Of a stretch of DNA of 64,000 nt, positions 1 through 8,579 are shown piece by piece. Below the pieces are notes generated by a model. It was not told the DNA's origin, did no database searches, and was given only the letters and a program-made list of their open reading frames with translations. The DNA comes from Streptomyces sp. SID14478 (GTDB lineage: Bacteria > Actinomycetota > Actinomycetes > Streptomycetales > Streptomycetaceae): NCBI RefSeq assembly GCF_010548525.1, contig NZ_JAAGMG010000627.1, positions 38,506 through 102,505 of the forward strand, read 5' to 3'. A program made the position numbers and the translations under genes. Within the stretch, counting starts at the first letter, position 1; each line of letters opens with the position of its first letter.

Positions 1-891
1 GAGGCCACCGCCTGGCAGCTGCTGGCGTCCTGGGGCCTCTCCCCCGACAACTGCACCCTGGAGCGGCACGCCGTCTACACCTTCCAGGCACAGTGGGCCG
101 ACATCTGGCGCGCCGGCCGCCTGGTGCTCGCTGGTGACGCCGCCCACCTGATGCCGCCTTTCGCCGGTCAGGGCATGTGCTCCGGAATCCGGGACGCCGC
201 CAACCTCGCCTGGAAGCTGCACCTCGTCCTCACGGGCGAGGCAGACCCCGCGGTCCTGGACACCTACGGCAGCGAGCGCGGCGCCCACGTCCAGCACGCC
301 ATCGGCATGTCCGTCGAACTCGGCAAGGTCATCTGCGTCACCGACCCCGACACCGCGGCCGGCCGGGACGCCTTCATGACCGGACAGGGCGCGGATCCGG
401 AACGGATCCTGCCCCCGCTGCCTCCGGCGATGCTCCTCGAAGGCGTCATCTCCGCCGAGCCGGACCGGTCGGCCGGGAAACTCAGTCCACAGGCACGTGT
501 CCGCCACCGCGACCGCACCGGGCTCCTGGACGAAGTCGTCGGGCACGGCTTCGTGGTGGCATCCACCAGCGACCCGCGCGCTGTTCTGCCTCGCGAGCAG
601 GTCGCTTTCCTCGACCGGGTCGGCGCACGCCTGCTGCACCTCGTGCCGACAGGCGGCACGGCCGACCCCGAGACGGCCGCCTTCGACGTCGACGACGCCT
701 ATCTGCCGCACCTTCAGGCAGCGGGCCACACCGGCGTGGTGATCCGGCCCGATCACTACCTCTTCGGCGCCGCACGGAACCCGCAGGAACTGACCGCCCT
801 CGTCGCTGAACTGGAGGGGCAGCTCGCCTCCCCCCAACGGTCCTCGGCACCCGTAAGTCCCACCTCCGAAGTCCCGGCAGGAAACGCATGA
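1..891 (+). CDS. FAD-dependent aromatic hydroxylase (MhpA-like), 3' part
   Basis: The frame is open from base 1, so the N-terminal FAD-binding half lies outside the window; 296 residues remain. The fragment carries the second flavin motif of class A flavoprotein monooxygenases, GDAAHLMPPFAGQGM at residues 45-59, followed by RDAANLAWKL, which is typical of MhpA/PheA-type hydroxylases. The C-terminal third is the thioredoxin-like domain usual in this subfamily. Such enzymes hydroxylate phenolic rings using NAD(P)H and O2. The stop overlaps the next start (ATGA at 888-891), so it is translationally coupled to acetoacetyl-CoA synthetase, which suggests ring breakdown leading to acetoacetate. The substrate cannot be read from the sequence. 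Confidence 0.85.
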   Translation, partial: EATAWQLLASWGLSPDNCTLERHAVYTFQAQWADIWRAGRLVLAGDAAHLMPPFAGQGMCSGIRDAANLAWKLHLVLTGEADPAVLDTYGSERGAHVQHAIGMSVELGKVICVTDPDTAAGRDAFMTGQGADPERILPPLPPAMLLEGVISAEPDRSAGKLSPQARVRHRDRTGLLDEVVGHGFVVASTSDPRAVLPREQVAFLDRVGARLLHLVPTGGTADPETAAFDVDDAYLPHLQAAGHTGVVIRPDHYLFGAARNPQELTALVAELEGQLASPQRSSAPVSPTSEVPAGNA

Positions 892-2864
892 ACACGCTCG
901 ACGCCACGGCGCCCGCAGCTCCGATCTGGACACCCGACCCGGGCACAGCCGCGCGGACGCGCATCGCCCGCTTCACCGAATTCGTGGCCGCCCGCACGGG
1001 CAGCACCCACGGCGACTACCGCTCGCTCTGGAAATGGTCCGTCGAGGACCTCGCCGGATTCTGGTCGGCAGTGTGGGACTTCTTCGACATCCGCTCCAGC
1101 CACCCGTACGACAGCGTCCTCGACGACGAGCCCATGCCGGCCACCCGGTGGTTCTCGGGTGCACGGCTCAACTACGCCGAGCACGCACTGCGCACCGGCG
1201 GGCCGCAGACCGCGGTCATCGCGGTGGCCGAGGACGGCACCACCAGTGACGTCAGTCGGGACGAACTCCGCCGCCAAGTGGGGTCGCTGGCCGCATGGAT
1301 GCGCCGCAACGGTGTCGTGCCGGGCGACCGGGTCGCCGGCTACCTTCCCCACACCGTGCACGCCGTCGTCGCGTTCCTGGCGGCGGCCAGCATCGGCGCC
1401 GTCTGGTCCGCCTGCGGACAGGACTACGGAGCCGAAGCCGCGGCAGCCCGCTTCGCACAACTCGAACCGGTCGTCCTGTTCGCCGCCGACGGCTACGAGT
1501 GGAACGGCAAGCAGCACGACCGCCGCCCCGAGACCGGCCGGCTCCGTGAGGCCCTGCCCACCGTCCGGCACACCGTCCGCATCCCGTGCCTCTCCCTGCC
1601 GACAGCCCCCGACCCGTACGCCGTCGACTGGACGGACGTCACCGCCGGCCAGGACGAGCCCGTCTTCGAGCAACTGCCCTTCGACGCACCGCTGTGGGTG
1701 CTGTTCTCCTCGGGCACCACCGGCACGCCCAAAGGGATCGTGCACGGGCACGGCGGCGTCCTCCTGGACCACCACAAACTGCTGGGCCTGCACCTCGACC
1801 TGCGGCCCGAAGACCGGTTCCTCTGGTACACCACCACGAACTGGATGATGTGGAACATGGTGGTGTCCGGCCTGCTCGTGGGCGCGACCCTCGTGCTCTA
1901 CGACGGCAGTCCCGCCTTCCCCGGACCGGACCGGCTGTGGGCACTGGCGGCGCAACACCGTGTCACGGCCCTGGGAATGAGCCCCGGCTACCTTCTGGGC
2001 TCGGCCAAGGCGGGCCTCGAACCCGGCCGTGACCACGACCTGTCCGCCCTGCGGGTGCTCGGCTCCACCGGCGCCCCACTGCCCGCCCGGCCCTACGGGT
2101 GGGTGCACGAGCACGTGGGATCCCACGTGCAGGTCGCCTCCACCAGCGGCGGCACCGACATCGTCAGCGGATTCGCGGGCGGTGCGCCCAACACCCCTGT
2201 GTGGGCTGGGGAGATCTCCGCCCCTTTGTTGGGCGTCGCACTCGAATCGTGGGACTCGGCAGGGCGGCCCGTCGTCGACCAGGTGGGCGAACTGGTCGTC
2301 ACGCGGCCCATGCCCTCGATGCCTCTGTACTTCTGGAACGATCCGGACGGATCGCGCTACCGCGAGGCGTACTTCAGCGTCTTTCCTGGCGTATGGCGGC
2401 ACGGGGACTGGATGACCCTGACCTCCCGCGGCAGCGTCATCGTGTCCGGGCGCTCCGACTCCACCCTCAACCGCCAGGGAGTCCGGCTCGGCAGCGCGGA
2501 CGTCTACGCCGTCGTCGACAGCCTGCCGGGCATCCGCGAGAGCCTCGTCATCGGCGCGGAACTGGCCGACGGCGGTTACTGGATGCCCCTGTTCGTCGTG
2601 ATGGAACCGGGCCACGAACTCACCAATGCCGTACGCGACCGCATCGACGCCGCCCTGCGCACCCACGCCTCACCCCGGCACGTACCCGACACGATCCTCG
2701 CCGTACCCGCCGTACCCCACACCCGCACCGGAAAGAAGCTGGAGGTGCCCGTCAAGCGCCTCCTGCAAGGAGATTCGCTCGACCAGGTGGCCGACCCCGG
2801 GGCGGTCGACGACTTCGGGGCCCTCACCTACTTCACCCGCTTCCGCGACCGGCGCACCGAATAA
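888..2864 (+). CDS. acetoacetyl-CoA synthetase
   Basis: 658 residues, the full length for acetoacetate-CoA ligases of the ANL (AMP-forming) superfamily. The P-loop-like motif SSGTTGTPKGIVHG lies near residue 274, and WMMWNMVVSG near 319 and STSGGTD near 420 are typical of the acetoacetate and acetyl-CoA synthetase branch. The catalytic-lysine region TRTGKKLEVPVKR is near residue 612. It activates acetoacetate to acetoacetyl-CoA in the cytosol using ATP and CoA. The start overlaps the preceding stop. In this operon it probably returns acetoacetate released by aromatic degradation to central metabolism; that role is inferred from context. Confidence 0.93.
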   Translation: MNTLDATAPAAPIWTPDPGTAARTRIARFTEFVAARTGSTHGDYRSLWKWSVEDLAGFWSAVWDFFDIRSSHPYDSVLDDEPMPATRWFSGARLNYAEHALRTGGPQTAVIAVAEDGTTSDVSRDELRRQVGSLAAWMRRNGVVPGDRVAGYLPHTVHAVVAFLAAASIGAVWSACGQDYGAEAAAARFAQLEPVVLFAADGYEWNGKQHDRRPETGRLREALPTVRHTVRIPCLSLPTAPDPYAVDWTDVTAGQDEPVFEQLPFDAPLWVLFSSGTTGTPKGIVHGHGGVLLDHHKLLGLHLDLRPEDRFLWYTTTNWMMWNMVVSGLLVGATLVLYDGSPAFPGPDRLWALAAQHRVTALGMSPGYLLGSAKAGLEPGRDHDLSALRVLGSTGAPLPARPYGWVHEHVGSHVQVASTSGGTDIVSGFAGGAPNTPVWAGEISAPLLGVALESWDSAGRPVVDQVGELVVTRPMPSMPLYFWNDPDGSRYREAYFSVFPGVWRHGDWMTLTSRGSVIVSGRSDSTLNRQGVRLGSADVYAVVDSLPGIRESLVIGAELADGGYWMPLFVVMEPGHELTNAVRDRIDAALRTHASPRHVPDTILAVPAVPHTRTGKKLEVPVKRLLQGDSLDQVADPGAVDDFGALTYFTRFRDRRTE

Positions 2865-3022
2865 CCGAATAGGGGACGTCAGCCACGGTACGACGCACCC
2901 GCCCGGCGACACCGGCCCCCTACCCATCCACTGCATGCCAGACCCGCGCCGACCCTACGGACAGCCCTCCCGTCAACGGAGTAAGCACAAATAGATAAGT
3001 TTCAAGGAAAAGAGGTACTTGC

Positions 3023-4003
3023 ATGCCGACACCTCCGTTCGTCGATGTGCACGCACACTTCGTCACCGACCGGTACGTCGAGGAGGCCAGAGCCGCAGGC
3101 CACCTCCACCCGGACGGCATGCCGGGCTGGCCGGACTGGAGTCCTGCCGGCCACCTCGCCATGATGGACAGGGCAGGGATCGGCAAGGCCATGCTCTCCG
3201 TCTCCTCGCCCGGCACGCATTTCGGCCAGGACACGGCCGCCCGCTCCCTGACCCGGCATGTGAACGAATACGCGGCCCGCCTCCGCGCACAACACCCCGA
3301 CCGCTTCGGCCACTTCGCCTCCCTGCCTCTGCCCGACGTACAGGGCTCGGTGGCGGAAGCCGGCCACGCGCTCGACGTCCTCGGCGCGCACGGCCTCGCC
3401 GTGGAGACCAACTCGCACGGAATCTACCTGGGCAACGAGAAGTTCGAACCGCTGTGGGAGGAGCTGGACCGGCACGGGGCCGTCGTGTTCGTCCACCCGA
3501 CCTCTCCACCCGGCGCGGAAGACATCTCGCTCGGGCGGCCCCGCCCGATGATGGAGTTCCTCTTCGACTCGGCACGGGCCGCCTCGGACCTCGTCCTCAA
3601 CGGAGTACTGGAGCGTCGGCCCAACATCCGGTGGATCTTCACGCACGGCGGCGGGGTCCTGCCACTGCTCACGGACCGCATCCAACTGTTCGCCACCGCC
3701 CTGGCGAAGGCACATGCGGACACGGCACCGGTACGCGACCAGCTCGCCCGCATGTGGTTCGACCTCGCCGGCACCCCCTTCCCCCGCCAGGTCCCCGCAC
3801 TTGTCGACCTCGTCGGCGACCAGCATCTGCTCTACGGCAGCGACTACTGCTGGACCCCGGCCGACATGGCGATCGAGCAGGCGGCCTCGATCGACTCGGC
3901 CGACCAGCCCGAGGCCGACACCTGGCGCGCGCTGACCTCACGCAACGCCCGCCGGCTCCTGGAGAGCCGACCGACCGCCTCCGTTCGAGGAGTCCACCGA
4001 TGA
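3023..4003 (+). CDS. amidohydrolase-2 / ACMSD-like decarboxylase
   Basis: 326 residues of the amidohydrolase-2 family, which includes aminocarboxymuconate-semialdehyde decarboxylase and gamma-resorcylate decarboxylase. Metal ligands are visible: VHAHF at residues 9-13, a His in FVHPTSPPG near 156, THGGG near 207, and the Asp in YGSDYCWTP near 273. These enzymes perform non-oxidative decarboxylation or hydrolysis in aromatic catabolism. An AGGAAAAGAGG ribosome-binding region precedes the ATG. The 158-base gap from the synthetase gene could hold a second promoter. The stop overlaps the next start (ATGA at 4000-4003). The exact substrate is unknown. Confidence 0.85.
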   Translation: MPTPPFVDVHAHFVTDRYVEEARAAGHLHPDGMPGWPDWSPAGHLAMMDRAGIGKAMLSVSSPGTHFGQDTAARSLTRHVNEYAARLRAQHPDRFGHFASLPLPDVQGSVAEAGHALDVLGAHGLAVETNSHGIYLGNEKFEPLWEELDRHGAVVFVHPTSPPGAEDISLGRPRPMMEFLFDSARAASDLVLNGVLERRPNIRWIFTHGGGVLPLLTDRIQLFATALAKAHADTAPVRDQLARMWFDLAGTPFPRQVPALVDLVGDQHLLYGSDYCWTPADMAIEQAASIDSADQPEADTWRALTSRNARRLLESRPTASVRGVHR

Positions 4004-5424
4004 CCACCGATGCCGCGCCCCTCCATGGCCGCCTGCTGCTGAAGTCGGCGACGGTGGTCAACACCCGGGACGGGACCCGTACCCCCGACACCGACGTACT
4101 GATCGGCGACGGCCGCATCCTCCAGGGCGGCCGCGGCATCGAAGAAGCGACCGCAGCCACGGTCGACGCGTCCGGAACGTACGTCGTTCCGGGCTACGCG
4201 GACATGCACGCACACGCACTCGACCACCACGCCGACGGCCTGCGACTGATGCTGGCACACGGCGTGACCGGCTTCCGGCAGATGGCCGGCTCCCTCGACA
4301 AGCTCCGTGACCGCGCGGCAGGAAATCTCCGCCTTCCGACGGACTCCCCGGCCCTGCTCGCGCTGCCAGGACCACTCCTGCAACCCATGAACAGCGCCAC
4401 CAGCGCCCAGGCCGTCGCCACCGTGCGCGAGCAGTACGAAGCCGGGGCCGACTTCATCAAGGTCGGCATGGTCACCCGTGAGGTCTTCTTCGACGCCCAG
4501 GCCGAAGCGACCAGCCTCGGCCTGCCCATCGTCGGCCACCTGCCCCCCGGCATCGACGTGGCCGAGGTGTCCCGGCTGGGCATGAAGTCCATCGAACACC
4601 TGGGCCCAGGCGCCGCTCTGGTCTCCTGCTGCTCGCCCCAACAGGACCGACTCCGGGAAGCCTCCGCCCGGTCGGCGCCGGCACTTCCGCACATCAGACT
4701 CCCCTTCATGGACAGAATCGCCAAGAGGGTCCTGGCGAAGCTCGTCGTCAATCCCGTGAACCTCAACAAGCCCGCCCAGATCGCGATCCTGGACCAGGCC
4801 CTGGGCACCTACGACGAGGACCTGGCCCGTACCCTCGCCGGCCACTTCGTTGCCGACCGCACCTGGCAGGTGCCGACGCTGATCCGGCTCAAGACCCAAC
4901 ACCTCTGCGACGAACCGGCGTTCGACTCTGATCCCGACCTGCGCTACATCTCCCCGAGGGCGCTCAAGTCGTGGCGAGCCGCAGCCGCGAAATTCGCCAG
5001 GTTCTCACCCGCCGAGCGCGCGACGTTCCACGCTGCGTACGCCAACCAACTGGCCCTCACCAAACTGTTCGACGACGCCAGAGTGCCGATGCTCGCCGGC
5101 AGTGACTGCTCGGGAGCGGCCTGGCTCGTACCCGGTGCGTCCCTGCACCACGAATTCGACGAACTCGCCAGGGCGGGCCTCAGTCCCCTGCGCATCCTGC
5201 AGATGGCCACCTTGCGCCCGGCGGAATTCCTCGGCGCCACCGACACGAGCGGAACGGTCGAACCCGGCAAGAACGCGGACCTCGTCCTGCTCGCCGCCGA
5301 CCCTCTCGCAAACAGCGACAACCTTCACAGCATCCAAGGAGTGATCCGGTCCGGTCGGTACTACAGCACCGCCGACCTGAATCGGCTCAAGGAAGATATT
5401 GCCGCCCGCCGAAGCGTCAGCTGA
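4000..5424 (+). CDS. metal-dependent amidohydrolase (imidazolonepropionase-like)
   Basis: 474 residues from the ATG that overlaps the previous stop. The same frame stays open far upstream to 3019, but that part is antiparallel coding noise inside the previous gene. It has the cyclic amidohydrolase layout: DMHAHALDHH at 68-77 (metal His pair), GHLPPG near 179, SIEHLG near 197, and AGSDCSG near 367 with the catalytic Asp. The C-terminal small beta domain ends in GTVEPGKNADLVLL. It belongs to the imidazolonepropionase-related group often annotated amidohydrolase family protein. It is the last gene of the catabolic operon and may open a ring or amide intermediate; no substrate can be assigned. 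Confidence 0.85.
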   Translation: MTTDAAPLHGRLLLKSATVVNTRDGTRTPDTDVLIGDGRILQGGRGIEEATAATVDASGTYVVPGYADMHAHALDHHADGLRLMLAHGVTGFRQMAGSLDKLRDRAAGNLRLPTDSPALLALPGPLLQPMNSATSAQAVATVREQYEAGADFIKVGMVTREVFFDAQAEATSLGLPIVGHLPPGIDVAEVSRLGMKSIEHLGPGAALVSCCSPQQDRLREASARSAPALPHIRLPFMDRIAKRVLAKLVVNPVNLNKPAQIAILDQALGTYDEDLARTLAGHFVADRTWQVPTLIRLKTQHLCDEPAFDSDPDLRYISPRALKSWRAAAAKFARFSPAERATFHAAYANQLALTKLFDDARVPMLAGSDCSGAAWLVPGASLHHEFDELARAGLSPLRILQMATLRPAEFLGATDTSGTVEPGKNADLVLLAADPLANSDNLHSIQGVIRSGRYYSTADLNRLKEDIAARRSVS

Positions 5425-6157
5425 CACCGTCTTCACCGACGCGGAGATTATGACCATCAGCGAGACCCCCGCGGCCTGCATAACGCGGCCGCGATCGCCA
5501 AAACTTCACCTCGGCTGAACGCGCTGGTCTTCGGATCCGCGGCCTCCATCGGCTGCGCTATGACACCCACCGCTCCACTGTTCGCCCAGGCGCAGCAGGT
5601 CACCGGCGCGCGGGCAGCAGGCATCGCAGCACCCCACGCTCGATCAGGCGGAACTTGCCCTGGGCCGGCAGATCTTTGACGCCGGCGTGGCTGCCGAAAC
5701 GGCGTGACCGTGCTGAACGGCCAGAAACTCGGCCGCCCCACCTTCGACCACGCCCACCGCCTGCTGCGACAGTCCAAACACTCAGACGTCCTCGCCAACG
5801 AACGCCGTACACCCATAGCCGGACCAACCGCATCGACCGGCTGGTCTGCCTGTCCATCCAGACGGTGGCCGTCCCCGTCATCACCACCATGCGCTAGACG
5901 ATGCGCCCGCAAGAACAGGGCCCATGCCCCGGACCGGACGGTCAACCGAACGAGCCACACGCGGTGGTGGGTTGATCGCGATCAGCGGAGGACCCGGCCG
6001 ACGCGGCAAAGAGGCATCACGATCACTGCTCAGGCCTCGCAGGATGACGCCGTCGGTGGTCTCGGCGAGTGTTCCCATCCGGGCGAGTGGCCTGCCTTGC
6101 ACCCCAATAGTTCACGGATCTCGCCCCCAGCAGAGGGCCCAACACGGACAACATGGT
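5425..6157 (+). other. intergenic, no supported gene
   Basis: About 730 bases between the catabolic operon and a convergent secreted-protein gene. Frames open here lack ribosome-binding sites and give Arg/Pro-rich translations with no recognisable domain. A stretch around 5700-5897 reads like decayed coding DNA, but I could not identify a family. Confidence 0.4.
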
Positions 6158-6183
6158 GCCCCCTCCGGCCGATCGGAGGGGGC
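6158..6183 (-). terminator. hairpin terminator of the secreted-protein gene
   Basis: Perfect 10-base stem (GCCCCCTCCG at 6158-6167, CGGAGGGGGC at 6174-6183) with a 6-base loop, starting 15 bases beyond the stop at 6198. Confidence 0.7.
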
Positions 6184-6197
6184 AGCTTCACGGGGCC

Positions 6198-6740
6198 CTA
6201 CAACGCGACGAAGGTGTGGACGCTGTTCAGCTCCGACACAGTGCCCTGGCCGAGGGTGCACTTGGTGATGTCGAGAGACGGCGCGGTCATGACTTCAATG
6301 AAGTTGTGCCCGGCAAGAACGCCCTCCGTGATCTTGCCCGAGAACGTGTTCTGGAACAGAGCGCCGACGACTTCCGACACTCTCTGAGCAGTGACCTTGC
6401 TGGTCTTGCCGTTGTTCCACTTGATCGTCCAGGACACCGTTCCCGTCGACAGCAGCTGCAGACAGGAACGATTCGTCACGTTGCTGTCCTTGTGGGTGCC
6501 GCTCGTGATGCCCGCAGCAGCACCGGTGCCCACACAGGCCGAGTACTTCTGGTCGATGGTCCGCGTCGTGTCCGATGCGGTCTGAGTGATCGGCGGGTTG
6601 TACGTGGTCTTCGAGGTGCCGGCCAGACAGTTCAGGGTGTCGAGAGCGGCCGTGCCTGCCGTGGCAGGCGCAGCGGAAAGCCCTGCGGCGCAGGTGGCGA
6701 GCAGGGTGGATGCGGCGATCAGGGAGCCGATTCGGTTCAC
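6198..6740 (-). CDS. secreted protein of unknown function
   Basis: 180 residues from a GTG at 6740 preceded by GGAGG with 8-base spacing; upstream in-frame codons have no better site. Residues 1-29 form a Sec signal peptide (Arg at 3, hydrophobic core, APATAG cleavage region). The mature part is Thr/Ser-rich with four cysteines (LNCL, SACVG, RSCLQ, TKCTL), which suggests two disulfides, and it contains SWTIKWNNGKTS. It is probably an exported beta-rich protein. I recognise no family. It is monocistronic with its own terminator. Confidence 0.75.
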   Translation of the reverse strand: MNRIGSLIAASTLLATCAAGLSAAPATAGTAALDTLNCLAGTSKTTYNPPITQTASDTTRTIDQKYSACVGTGAAAGITSGTHKDSNVTNRSCLQLLSTGTVSWTIKWNNGKTSKVTAQRVSEVVGALFQNTFSGKITEGVLAGHNFIEVMTAPSLDITKCTLGQGTVSELNSVHTFVAL

Positions 6741-7470
6741 GGAAGGTACCTCCGAGCGAGTGCGACGATGCCGAACTCCTTTGTCCCGCAGAGGCAAGAC
6801 GACGTACCGGGATACGGCCGATGTTCCCTCGTTCGGCTGATGACTCTTGCCTCCCGCCTCCCGCGAACATCACGACCCGTTTACGGGCGGGGTGTGCAAG
6901 AGCTTTGCGGGTGCTTGAGCACTCGGTGGGATGCGCACGTTCGGTCTGAGCTGCATCCGGCAACGCCGGCCGGCGAACGATTTCCCTCCCAACTGCGGCG
7001 GCCCCAAGGAGGGCCCCGGGTGAACGCCTCGACTCGCGACGCTCATGCAACGGAGTCCTGATCCTGCCGAACGTCCCGGCCGCCGAGCGCCATCGAGGAG
7101 GCCGCTCGCGGTCAGGGTCTGGGAGCGCGAACGGCCTCCGGTCGGCAAGGGCAAGGGGGAGCGTCCCGACCCAAATGAGTTGCCATGCCTTGGCAGTTGC
7201 CTTGCGGAGCCGATGTTCGTTACGAGCCCGGGCATGCCGTCACGGCAGAGGTGCCCGGTCGGCATGCTGCCCTTGGAGCACTCGCCGGGGTTGGCGATGT
7301 ACAAGCCGGGGTCGCCGGAACGCTTTGTCGACCTCCCGTGGCGGCCAGGCAAGGAATGCACGGGCCTTGCGCTGTCCCCGCGACGCCCGCCCATCCCCCA
7401 GGAGACCCGTCGGCCCTCGCTGTTCGTCCAGGCGCCGCTCCTCGTGCCGGGCGAAGCGGCTGATGCGCCC
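6741..7470. other. intergenic, no supported gene
   Basis: About 730 bases. Several frames are open on both strands, but none has a convincing start, codon pattern or domain. The 5' part should contain the promoter of the secreted-protein gene; I could not assign clear -35 and -10 boxes. Confidence 0.35.
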
Positions 7471-7917
7471 TCAGGCCGCCACGGCGACGTCGGCGGCGTG
7501 CAGGTGGCGGGAGTTGACAGTGAGGTCGGCCTTGCCGAACAGCAGGGCGTAGCCGGCGGGTAGTTGGGCCAGGATGCGATCCAGGAGCTGCGGTGGCAGG
7601 GTGCGGGCCAGGGAGACGAGGACGGATCCGACGTCCCAGCGTGTCGTGGCGTAGGGCGCGTCGGTGGATGCGGCGAGGTTCTTGACGAACGCGTGCGCGG
7701 TCACGCTGGTGCCGCTGGGCGCCGCCTGCGCGAGACACCGCGCGGCTTCGGTGGGCAACTGGCGGCCCACTTCGGCGCGTTCAGCGCCGGTGAGTTGTTC
7801 GCCCAGGGCGGCCAGCACGGTGACGGCGACGCGCTCGGCCTGCTCCAGGGTGGCATAGGCACCCTGATAGCGGATCTGCTCCAACAGGTTCGTGTAGGCG
7901 TCGGAGGGGGCGTGCAC
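7471..7917 (-). CDS. DUF2267 domain protein
   Basis: 148 residues from a GTG at 7917 with AAAGGA nine bases upstream; a GTG at 7935 is an alternative. The sequence follows the DUF2267 pattern: a helical N-terminal unit (YTNLLEQIRYQGAY, VLAALGEQLTGAE, QLPTE) and a second repeat (TRWDVGSVLVSLARTLPPQLLDRILAQLPAGYALLF). The biochemical role of this family is not known, but it often sits beside small heat-shock and stress genes. Here it lies 93 bases downstream of hsp20 on the same strand, so it is likely the second gene of a heat- or stress-induced operon. Confidence 0.85.
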   Translation of the reverse strand: MHAPSDAYTNLLEQIRYQGAYATLEQAERVAVTVLAALGEQLTGAERAEVGRQLPTEAARCLAQAAPSGTSVTAHAFVKNLAASTDAPYATTRWDVGSVLVSLARTLPPQLLDRILAQLPAGYALLFGKADLTVNSRHLHAADVAVAA

Positions 7918-8010
7918 GGGGACGGGTCCTTTCACACGTCGGTCGAGTGGCCGAGGCCCGGCCCGCCGGGGGCGGGACGGGACTCGGCCGTAGATCTGCA
8001 GGGGTGCGGG

Positions 8011-8454
8011 TCAGACGGACAGCTGCTTGGTGTCGCTACGGGCGCCGGGAGTGATGCTGATCCTGCGCGGCTTGGCGCGTTCGGCGATCGGGATGCGCAG
8101 GGTCAGGACACCCGCGTCGAAGGTGGCGTCGATGCGCTCGGTGTCGAGCGTGTCGGCCAGCATCACCTGCCGGGAGAAGACTCCCACAGGCCGCTCGGAG
8201 AGTTCCATCTGCGTGTTCTCGCCGACGAGGACGGGACGGCGTTCCGCCTTGACGGTGAGCATGTTGCGCTCGACGTCGATGTCGATGGCTTCCGGTGTGA
8301 TCCCGGGCAGGTCGAGACAGATGACGTAGTCGTCGCCGTCCCGGTAGGCGTCCATCGGCATCTGAGTGGGCTTGGTCCATGTCCCGGCCGGTCCGGCCAG
8401 GAGCTGCTGGGTGAGGCGGTCGATCTCACGGAAGGGGTCGGTACGCATCAGCAT
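8011..8454 (-). CDS. hsp18: Hsp20 / alpha-crystallin small heat-shock protein (HSP18)
   Basis: 147 residues from an ATG preceded by GGAGGTG. The alpha-crystallin domain spans about residues 35-130: MDAYRDGDDYVICLDLPGI, the NMLTVKAERR strand, and the closing GVLTLRIPIAE. It is an ATP-independent holdase chaperone. The N-terminus MLMRTDPFREIDRL matches actinobacterial Hsp18 proteins. The gene is divergent from an HSP18-regulator homologue, and the intergenic region holds two copies of the operator type described for RheA of Streptomyces albus, so heat derepression is expected. Confidence 0.93.
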   Translation of the reverse strand: MLMRTDPFREIDRLTQQLLAGPAGTWTKPTQMPMDAYRDGDDYVICLDLPGITPEAIDIDVERNMLTVKAERRPVLVGENTQMELSERPVGVFSRQVMLADTLDTERIDATFDAGVLTLRIPIAERAKPRRISITPGARSDTKQLSV

Positions 8455-8520
8455 CTCGCTACACCTCCAGGGTTCGGGGCATTCCTGCCGCGTGCTCTGC
8501 ACGTGCCACAGGTTGTATCA

Positions 8521-8539
8521 TGTCATCGGAACGATGACA
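8521..8539. promoter_or_regulatory. RheA-type operator 1
   Basis: Perfect inverted repeat TGTCATC-N5-GATGACA between the divergent hsp18 and regulator genes. It matches the operator described for the RheA thermosensor repressor upstream of hsp18 in S. albus. It is 66 bases from the hsp18 start. Confidence 0.85.
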
Positions 8540-8547
8540 ACAAAGGA

Positions 8548-8566
8548 TGTCATCAAAGCGATGACA
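8548..8566. promoter_or_regulatory. RheA-type operator 2
   Basis: Second perfect TGTCATC-N5-GATGACA copy, centred 27 bases from the first and ending 13 bases before the GTG of the regulator gene. Its position suggests autorepression as well as hsp18 control. Confidence 0.85.
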
Positions 8567-8579
8567 TGCAGGAGGCGAC

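Noticed and set aside
756..2666. Open frame of 636 codons opposite acetoacetyl-CoA synthetase
   Set aside because: It covers a clear ANL-family gene on the other strand and has no start signal or domain.
3019..3999. In-frame upstream extension of the second amidohydrolase giving an 801-residue protein
   Set aside because: The extension overlaps the first amidohydrolase in another frame and is Arg/Pro-rich; the ATG at 4000 overlaps the previous stop and precedes the real domain.
5704..6387. 227-codon plus-strand frame after the catabolic operon
   Set aside because: Starts with a weak GTG, runs across the terminator of the convergent secreted-protein gene and into that gene; no domain.
7045..7563. 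172-codon plus-strand frame with several Cys and Met-Phe-rich segments
   Set aside because: It overlaps the end of the DUF2267 gene, has no ribosome-binding site and matches no family I know, although part of it looks non-random.
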